Positions 57,501-64,000 of a stretch of DNA of 64,000 nt are shown here, one piece after another. A program made the position numbers and the translations under genes. Position 1 is the stretch's first letter. Every line of letters starts with the position of its first letter. Where the stretch lies: positions 372,001 through 436,000 of the forward strand of contig SSNU01000163.1 of the NCBI GenBank assembly GCA_012064415.1, in the 5' to 3' direction. The notes under the pieces are model-generated. The model did no database searches. It was not told where the DNA came from and saw nothing but the letters and a program-made list of their open reading frames with translations. This DNA comes from Gyrodactylus bullatarudis. Lineage: Eukaryota > Platyhelminthes > Monogenea > Gyrodactylidea > Gyrodactylidae.

Positions 57501-59515
57501 TCCTTATAACTGATCGTCTCGACAGTATTCGTCAAAATGGGTAAGCACTTGGATATACTATCTGTTGTGGATTAGTTTTGTACTTTTGTAAATTATAATA
57601 CCTTTGAATATTATAATTACTTTGAGTTAATTTTCTTTATCTCCCATAGATTCATAAGAAAATACATCTAATGATTGAGGTATTAGCATGAATCTTATAA
57701 GCCTCTAAGAGTGTAATGTTTAATCTTGGTATGACTCATTAGGAGTAAGTGAATTTGAGCTAATTCCTTGTAGAATCATTGTCTTTGTTCTGAGTCTAAA
57801 ATTAGCAGTTTGATCTTGTCCAGGTAATAAAATCTCATACATTGGATAATTTCAAAACAGTCAGTTTCATCATCACCATCCATCATTGATTATGTAAATT
57901 CTCTTTATTTTCTCTATTATCTATGCATTGACTTGTTCAAACGTAAATCAAAAAACCTTGAAAAATGACTTTTACCTTTCTCATCATAGTCAAAATGATC
58001 CCCTGAACAAGATTGAAGAGAACCTGTTGTTGTCTCATTTGCAACAACTCAGTCAGTCCGTCACAATCAAGGGGTCCATGACCAATGTGAGTAATAGTTC
58101 CGGCATCATTGGTAGTTCTGTGAACTCGACCACTATGGGCCAACTACGCCATAATGCCTTTGTTGATTCCGACTATCCGACAAATTGTACCAAACCAAAT
58201 CTAGTTGGTATAACGAATTTCTCTCCCCTGAACTATTCTAATCTACCCCTTCAAAATTATCATCATCGAATGAATCTGAATAGTCCGCTTACTCCTTCCA
58301 ATTCTCTCGCCAATAGTTCAAATAATCTATCATCTTCCCTTACAACAACAAAGCATTTCACCCTTATCAATCCATCCTCATCATCAACTCCACCCGAGGG
58401 AGTAGGAGGAGTTCAATTCTACAACCAGACCGCTCATCTGAAAGAATCCCAACCTCAAGTTTACCACCAACAATTCAATTTTACAACTATTCCCCTTACT
58501 ACTAATAGTAATAATGGTAGTATACTGGGCAATAATAAATCTCCAAATCTTACCAACTTTGACTATACTATCAACAACATTGGTGATAACAAGTGAGTTA
58601 TATTCCAAATGGCTTTGATAGTAGTAATTCTGTGAAACTAGTATTGATTTTCATTGGATTTCGTTCACCTTTGTCATCCTACAAAAAGGTTGATATATTT
58701 TTTGGAAAAAATTCTCAAATAACATTTATTCATTCTCTGGCTATACAACTACATTTATAATTCTGAATAATCAATCTGAATAATGATTCTGATAATTGTT
58801 CTGATCTATTTGCTTAACAAATTTCTAATTCTTTTCAATTCAACTTTTCCAGTGTCAACTCGTGTCAGTATTTGAATGAGGGTCAAGTGATTGATGTTGA
58901 CAATGGGAAAGTCAACGAGTGCTATCCATCCACCACAACTAAAAAGTCTCAGGCTAACAACGCCAACGACCAAGAGGAGTTCCTCAACAATGACATTCTC
59001 AATGAAATCTTCAACTCTGATGAACAAAAGGACAATGTCCATCTAATGAATAACAATTATTCCCTTGAATCAAACAATACTACCAATGATAACTCAACTA
59101 TCGGTATGTGTTTACATTAACTAGCTTTGTCATCTCTGATAAAATGAGTAAAAATTCAACATCTCTGCTTCTTTTCATAGGTAACATGAGTTCTGGAATC
59201 AACCACATTGACAATACATGCTCCCCAACCTCCCCACAATCCTATACCCATCCGACTAATCAGTTATCCCATCAGGAGTTACCTGATCAAAATTATTATG
59301 ATAATCATCGACAATCATCGAATTCTTCCATCTTTAATCCTGCCGCAAATAACTCTCCCATCGATTCCCTCATTAATACGCCTTCCCTCTTTAGTGAACA
59401 TTTTGAAGACCATCTAACAGCTGACTCATTTCACAATCCCGACTTTTATTGTCAAAAGAATTGGCACGACTTTGAAATTATGGATACAACTCATTTGAAG
59501 CCGTCCATACTCTGA
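54528..59515 (+). CDS. MRTF: Myocardin-related transcription factor (MRTF/MAL)
   Basis: Nine exons: 54528-54672, 54714-54836, 54872-55612, 55679-55969, 57143-57345, 57410-57540, 57990-58592, 58853-59103, 59181-59515; 940 residues, phases consistent. Three RPEL actin-binding motifs lie at residues ~31-50 (ILEKKLKTRRSVKDLISQ), ~66-88 (TDFLKRKIELRPNKEALIEK) and ~115-134 (LNDKLSQRPGSLELIERGVL). They are followed by the MRTF motif FVFHHYRPKEP, a SAP domain near 260-295 (ELNNLSITILKHECSL), Gln-rich sequence, a coiled-coil/leucine-zipper (LLQIEKIWMKIRQLNDVLKF), and a Ser/Asn-rich activation tail. The family is a G-actin-regulated coactivator of SRF that shuttles between cytoplasm and nucleus. Introns 1 and 2 are 41 and 35 nt. 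Confidence 0.95.
55970..57142. other. MRTF intron 4
   Basis: 1.17 kb, AT-rich, with a CT-rich stretch near 56150. No feature seen. Confidence 0.5.
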
Positions 59516-60117
59516 TTACCATACCCATTATTTATTTCCAATTGTTTCCTCAACTCTCCCCCCTTAAGTATTTACTAACATTATTTATCAAATAATTATA
59601 TTATTATTGAAGAGATTATGTATATTTTTTATGGACTTGCTAAACTTATTGATAGAATTCGTAAAATTTTTTTAAATTTGATTTTGATATTACTATAATC
59701 TTCTACTACTATTATTTTACAAAGAAACATGTACTACCCAGCTTCTACCATCTTTTCAGTGATATACTTTGTATAAAATTATACCTCGAAACTTTTCACA
59801 CGAATGATTATTATAATAATTGTTCCCTTGAACTTCAAGGCTTGAAGTAAAGAAAACAAACTAATCGCATTGCTCACTCCTGTTGCCTCTAACCTTTACA
59901 TACACACATACATAGATGTTATATGAGTAGTTATCTTGAAAAAGGACACTTGAATTTTCACAAGCCCTTCTGAGACAAGACCTTGTATAGATTTTTATTT
60001 ATTTCAGTCTCTTGAGTAAAGAGATGATGATTTGAGTGTTGAAATAATAAAATTATTCAATAAAGATGTCAAGTTAATTAGATTTTTTTTATTTCTCCAT
60101 AATAATAAAATATTTAA
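59516..60117. other. Convergent 3' ends of MRTF and the Aurora-type kinase
   Basis: About 600 bases of 3' UTR sequence from both genes. I see no further feature. Confidence 0.5.
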
Positions 60118-61193
60118 TCAAAATTCCATTGAATTCCAAGCCTCGAGGGCCTGAGTACACTGAGTTAAACTCTTTTCTGCATACTTCATGACCCATGAGT
60201 GATTGTTAATTTCACCACTGGGTATTCTTGCGGAAGGATTGCCCTGAAGAAACTTGAGGAAATATGGAAAATTGGACTTACACATTTTAGAAAGGCAATT
60301 GATTCTGAGTCAACTTCTTCGGGATAAGTTATGTCACATTTTTTAATTTTTTCAAGTGTTTCAAATATACCCAACCCCTCGAATGGCACATAGCCGACGA
60401 GCATTTGATAGAGGAATATTCCCAAACTCCAAATATCTGATCGCTGGTCGTAAACAGGGTTATCAGCTAAATTTTTATCGTCAATGATGGAAACTTCTGG
60501 AGCAATATAGTCGATAGTTCCACAAAATTTGTTCAATCTACATTTTCAATGTAATTTTAGAAAATTTAACTTACTTTGAGCCTGGAATATGAACTGCATT
60601 ACCGAAATCGGTGATTTTTGCCTGGCCACGACTCCCGATCAAAATATTATCCGATTTTATATCTCTATGGATGACATCCTTTGAGTGAAAGTAATGAATG
60701 GCGTCAGCCAACTGAAAAATATACTGAAAATTGTTATTCAAATGAAATTACTGTAGCTGAACGTTGAACGCTGAAATGATTAAAACGTTTTAATTCATCT
60801 GTCATGCTTCCTTTTGGAAGATATTCAAAAATTAGGAATATTTTTTGGTCATTGTAAAAATAATTGAATAATCGGACAATATTCGTGTGGTACAAAAACT
60901 TTTGGATTTGTATTTCGCGAGATATATTCTGCAGTAAATCTGGGCATTCATCGTTGTGTTTTCTCATCATTTTCAGAGCACATATGAATTGACTTTGATT
61001 TTCCTTTGCCAAAAATACATGGCCAAATTTACCTTCTCCAAGTTTTCTGCCTAATGTAAAATCATTAATTTCGAATCTAGTTAAATAAAGGAAGAAAAAC
61101 TTTCTTTGCAGAGCTGTTGAGGTTATCAGGATTACATACAAGATTAAGAAATAACTGAGAAGGATTTGAGAACGAGCAATTTGAGGATTTCAT
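60118..61193 (-). CDS. Divergent Aurora-type Ser/Thr kinase
   Basis: Exons (complement): 60752 to about 61100 (5' end unresolved), 60575-60723, 60282-60537, 60118-60252; about 300 residues. A first-exon ATG at 61191-61193 can be joined by a 22-nt or 40-nt intron, but I cannot choose. The Gly-rich loop [14 protein letters not shown], Lys in [26 protein letters not shown], catalytic [11 protein letters not shown] and [10 protein letters not shown] are all present. [16 protein letters not shown] and the [14 protein letters not shown] block are closest to Aurora. Odd points: Aurora's activation-loop Thr is replaced (SKLNKFCGT) and DFGWS is DFGNA. Aurora kinases act in mitotic spindle and chromosome control; here that role is inferred. 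The three mapped introns are 28, 37 and 29 nt. Confidence 0.87.
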
Positions 61194-61315
61194 AAATCAA
61201 AATTGCTTAACATTCAGAAACGATTTTTCGGTAAAATTAAAAGAAATTTTCATTTCCTCAATTTATATTTTATTTGTTATTTTAACCGCTTATTACAAAT
61301 TATTAGCGTGTAATA

Positions 61316-61794
61316 ATGGTAAGTCATGTATGTGATTATTTCTCTAGTCCAAAATCAAAGCAAAGAAGACCAGGAAACTCAGAGGACACGTTAGTCATGG
61401 TATGGGTAGAATTGGCAAGCATAGGAAGCATCCTGGTGGTCGTGGTAACGCCGGTGGTCAACATCATCACAGAATCAACTTCGACAAATACCATCCAGGT
61501 TACTTCGGTAAAGTTGGTATGAGACACTATCACTTCAAAAAGAATCCTGGCTACTGTCCAACTATCAATATTGACAAAATCTGGTCTCTTGTTTCAGACA
61601 AAACCTACCAGAAGTACAAAGACCCCAAAGAGAAAAAAGCCCCAGTGATAGATGTCGTCAACAAAGGCTACTTCAAAGTTTTGGGTAAAGGTGTCCTTCC
61701 TAAAGTTCCTGTTATTGTTAAAGCCAGATTCTTCTCAAGACAGGCAGAGGAAAAAATCAAAAATGCTGGTGGTGCTTGCATTATTACTGCCTAA
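61316..61794 (+). CDS. RPL27A: Large-subunit ribosomal protein uL15 (RPL27A)
   Basis: Exon 1 is only the ATG (61316-61318). A 29-nt intron follows and exon 2 is 61348-61794; 149 residues. [40 protein letters not shown] and [15 protein letters not shown] are the uL15 signature, and the C-terminus [20 protein letters not shown] is typical. A component of the 60S ribosomal subunit. The length matches the animal family (~148). The gene is divergent from the Aurora-type kinase, sharing a short upstream region. Confidence 0.98.
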
Positions 61795-61982
61795 ATAAAA
61801 ATTTGATATTCCCGTGTACATCATGCTTTTCACTTATTTATTGAGGTAACGTGACTTATTGATTAATTCACCAATATCCCCTCATTGCGACCACGTGATT
61901 CTTTATGTTCAATAAATTTTCTTGGAGATGTTTTAAATGAAGCAAAATAGTTGTATTCTCGAAAATTTGAAAAACAAAAAAA

Positions 61983-62804
61983 TTATATGTGCTGAAATAT
62001 CTTCTGAAATTCGTGGAAACTGACTTTATTGTCCAAATTCTTGTCGACAAAACTAATCATTTTTTTCGCACTTTCTTGGCTGTCTTCTTCGCCTATGTCT
62101 TGGAGAAAAGCAACCAGCTCATCCTTTGAAATGTAACCATCTCCGTTTACATCGATTTGAGTAAATGCAAGGACAGCATGAGTTCCGTTTACTTGTTTCA
62201 TTTCTATCATGTCGATGAACTCTGAAAAGTCTATGCAACCATCTCGATTTATATCTACATCACTGAATCTTCTTTTTGTTTCATCAATCACTGCATGAAC
62301 GTTGTTCACTTTACTGTATTTTTCTAGTGCCTTTATCATCTCTCCAAAGTCTAGGAGACCATCCTTGTTGAGGTCGAATATTTGGAACTCTTCCCAATAA
62401 TGTTTGATTTTCTGCATCACACTCATGAATTCGTTGTAGTTAATCTGTTTATTATGTGTACGGACCATTCTCTCAATCATTTTATAGCTCAATTTAATGT
62501 TTTTCTTCTTCAACTCCTGATGCAATGTCGCCGAATCAAATGTCAAATTACCATTGGTTGCAGCAATAATTATTTGCATAAAACCTTCAAAATTAACTTT
62601 TTGTGGATTACCAGGATCTTGAAACTTTTCAAAAAGACCTTCATATTCTTCGTTACTCAGATGCAAGGTCATACCCGTTGTCAAAGATTTGAATTGTTCT
62701 ACGTCTATAAGACCCTTGTTGCTCTTTCCGTAGAGCTGGAAAAGTTCATCGCAGTACGATTTGCAACAATTTTCGAAGAATTCTTCATTAAGTAAATCAT
62801 CCAT
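61983..62804 (-). CDS. Multi-EF-hand calcium-binding protein
   Basis: A 273-residue single exon. The start at 62804 (MDDLLNEEFF) is preferred over the longer frame reaching 62936, whose extra 44 residues look like translated UTR. Canonical EF loops are at 144-155 (DLNKDGLLDFGE), 184-195 (DINRDGCIDFSE) and 218-229 (DVNGDGYISKDE). A fourth at 254-265 (DKNLDNKVSFHE) lacks the central Gly. Degenerate EF hands lie near 25-36, 62-73 and 117-126. The shape is a calmodulin-like Ca-binding half fused to a decayed EF half, like calbindin or duplicated-calmodulin proteins. No signal peptide, no membrane segment; cytoplasmic Ca sensor or buffer is inferred. The 3' end converges on RPL27A (188 bp apart). 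Confidence 0.85.
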   Translation of the reverse strand: MDDLLNEEFFENCCKSYCDELFQLYGKSNKGLIDVEQFKSLTTGMTLHLSNEEYEGLFEKFQDPGNPQKVNFEGFMQIIIAATNGNLTFDSATLHQELKKKNIKLSYKMIERMVRTHNKQINYNEFMSVMQKIKHYWEEFQIFDLNKDGLLDFGEMIKALEKYSKVNNVHAVIDETKRRFSDVDINRDGCIDFSEFIDMIEMKQVNGTHAVLAFTQIDVNGDGYISKDELVAFLQDIGEEDSQESAKKMISFVDKNLDNKVSFHEFQKIFQHI

Positions 62805-62936
62805 TTGTAGATAGAAAAAAAGGAAATTTTTTATCGATTGAGAAATGTATGTGTGTAATAAATTAATTAAAGGGTTGAATATTTTTTCGACTTGTGGTTG
62901 TAAATTTTTGCTGGAGTTTATATATCTTGTGTCCAA

Positions 62937-63205
62937 AGTTGATAGAGATAATTACTTTTGTTGATTAAAGAAAATTCCTATAACCTGGCAAGAAGAATAA
63001 ATCTGTGAGCGTGAAAAATTCTAAAGAAATCTAATTTGAAAATTCTGAACCTCTCAGAAGACTATTTAATGATGCATTTTAACGAAGTAACTACATTTCA
63101 AGTCAAAATTGTTTTGACAATCCCATCTTTCAAAATTTTTTAGCAATTTTTATAAATTTTTTTCATAATTATCAAAAATCTTTTGGTCTAATAAAATTAG
63201 ACAAA
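62937..63205. promoter_or_regulatory. Divergent upstream region, EF-hand gene / MED31
   Basis: The two start codons are about 400 bp apart on opposite strands. AT-rich, no clear TATA box at a useful distance. Confidence 0.4.
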
Positions 63206-63666
63206 ATGTCAACTAGAGGTCGTCCGTCAGCAAGTGGTCTTTGCAAAAGTATTTAAAACTTTATTTATTCTGATAGCTATAAACTTTGATGATCCGAAAG
63301 TGCGGTTTCAAATCGAACTTGAGTTCGTTCAGTGTTTGTCCAATCCCTCATATCTAAATTGTACGTTAATTACTTGATTGATTTTTTCTAGTTTTGGCAC
63401 AGCAAGGTTGTTTCGAAAAGCCAGAATTCATAAATTATCTATCCTACCTCCAGTACTGGAAAGACCCAGAATATTCAAAATTTCTCTTTTATCCCTACTG
63501 TTTACACATGCTTGACCTGCTGCAGAGTATGGAATTTAGAAACGAAATTGCTAAAACAAACATTAAACGATTCATTGATGACCAAATAATATTACATTGG
63601 CAGCATTATCTAAGGAAGAGGTCTAATCTTATTCAGAATCATGTTAACAGAAATAGTGAGAAATAA
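63206..63666 (+). CDS. MED31: Mediator complex subunit 31
   Basis: Exons 63206-63248, 63277-63360 and 63392-63666; 133 residues; introns only 28 and 31 nt. FQIELEFVQCLSNPSYLNFL, EFINYLSYLQYWKDPEYSKF, LFYPYCLHMLDLLQ and DDQIILHWQHYLRKR are the MED31/Soh1 family core. It acts in the middle module of Mediator, bridging transcription factors and RNA polymerase II. The start ATG gives a short basic N-terminus (MSTRGRPSASGLCK) before the conserved block; the length is typical. Confidence 0.97.
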
Positions 63667-64000
63667 ATTTGTGTAGAAATATGCCCATTAGTTTTCCATA
63701 CTACAATCGTTTTTCCAATTATACACTAAATTAAAAATCACTGATTTTTTGTTATTCATAAAAGAGATGTCATTTCAATCGTTGTTCTTGTATTTCCATG
63801 TTTATTTAAGAAATTATTGCCACAATGTTCTCGTCACCTGACAAATGATTCACTTGTATTTCACAATTTGTAAATATTTCATTATTTAACCAATACGCTA
63901 TTGCCAATACCTGATAGCCTTGTAGTTATATATAGCAGTACAAAAATTTTAAGTATATAAATGTAATCTTTATTTGAGTAATCGAATTTTATGTATAGTT
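63667..64000. other. 3' flank of MED31
   Basis: Contains the MED31 3' UTR. I see no further gene before the window ends. Confidence 0.5.

Noticed and set aside
57928..57989. Extension of MRTF exon 7 to an upstream start
   Set aside because: No acceptor upstream; the acceptor at 57988-57989 fits the phase of exon 6.
62805..62936. 44-residue N-terminal extension of the EF-hand protein
   Set aside because: Composition looks like UTR; the inner ATG gives a natural EF-hand protein start.

Overview
This is nuclear DNA from an animal (metazoan). It is AT-rich and intron-rich, uses the standard code, and about two thirds of it is non-coding. The animal call rests on a myocardin-related transcription factor (RPEL + SAP), a DIRAS-type Ras GTPase, an MROH1-type HEAT protein and a dibasic-processed secretory precursor. 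Introns are bimodal. The small genes at the right end have introns of only 28-41 nt, while other genes carry kilobase introns full of repeats. Ultrashort introns, Penelope-like retroelements and a tRNA-derived SINE with a hammerhead-ribozyme motif would fit a spiralian such as a flatworm or a mesozoan-grade lineage, but the species cannot be fixed from the sequence alone.

Layout. 643-12994 (+): the 3' fourteen exons of a large unrecognised Ser-rich protein with Cys clusters, truncated by the window edge. 14792-19622 (-): DIRAS GTPase, three exons. 19623-25242: intergenic repeats. 25243-54393 (-): MROH1-like HEAT-repeat gene, 23 exons in consistent phase. Its large introns hold a ribozyme-SINE palindrome, foldback repeats, two degraded Penelope-like elements, two strong palindromes and a piggyBac-like MITE. 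Its intron 6 holds two complete TATA-driven secretory genes on opposite strands: a small acidic secreted protein and a 459-residue prohormone-like precursor with five 20-residue repeats. 54528-59515 (+): MRTF, nine exons. 60118-61193 (-): divergent Aurora-type kinase. 61316-61794 (+): ribosomal protein uL15/RPL27A. 61983-62804 (-): multi-EF-hand protein. 63206-63666 (+): Mediator subunit MED31.

The right-hand 10 kb is gene-dense and arranged as divergent pairs with short shared promoters (MROH1/MRTF about 134 bp; Aurora/RPL27A about 120-170 bp; EF-hand/MED31 about 400 bp). MRTF and MED31 act in transcription, RPL27A in translation, the Aurora-type kinase probably in cell division, DIRAS in small-GTPase signalling and MROH1 (HPO-27 family) in lysosome fission. 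No operon-like functional grouping is evident. The least expected material is the nested secretory gene pair, the ribozyme-bearing SINE with a core substitution, and a dispersed promoter-plus-hairpin element whose stem covaries between copies.
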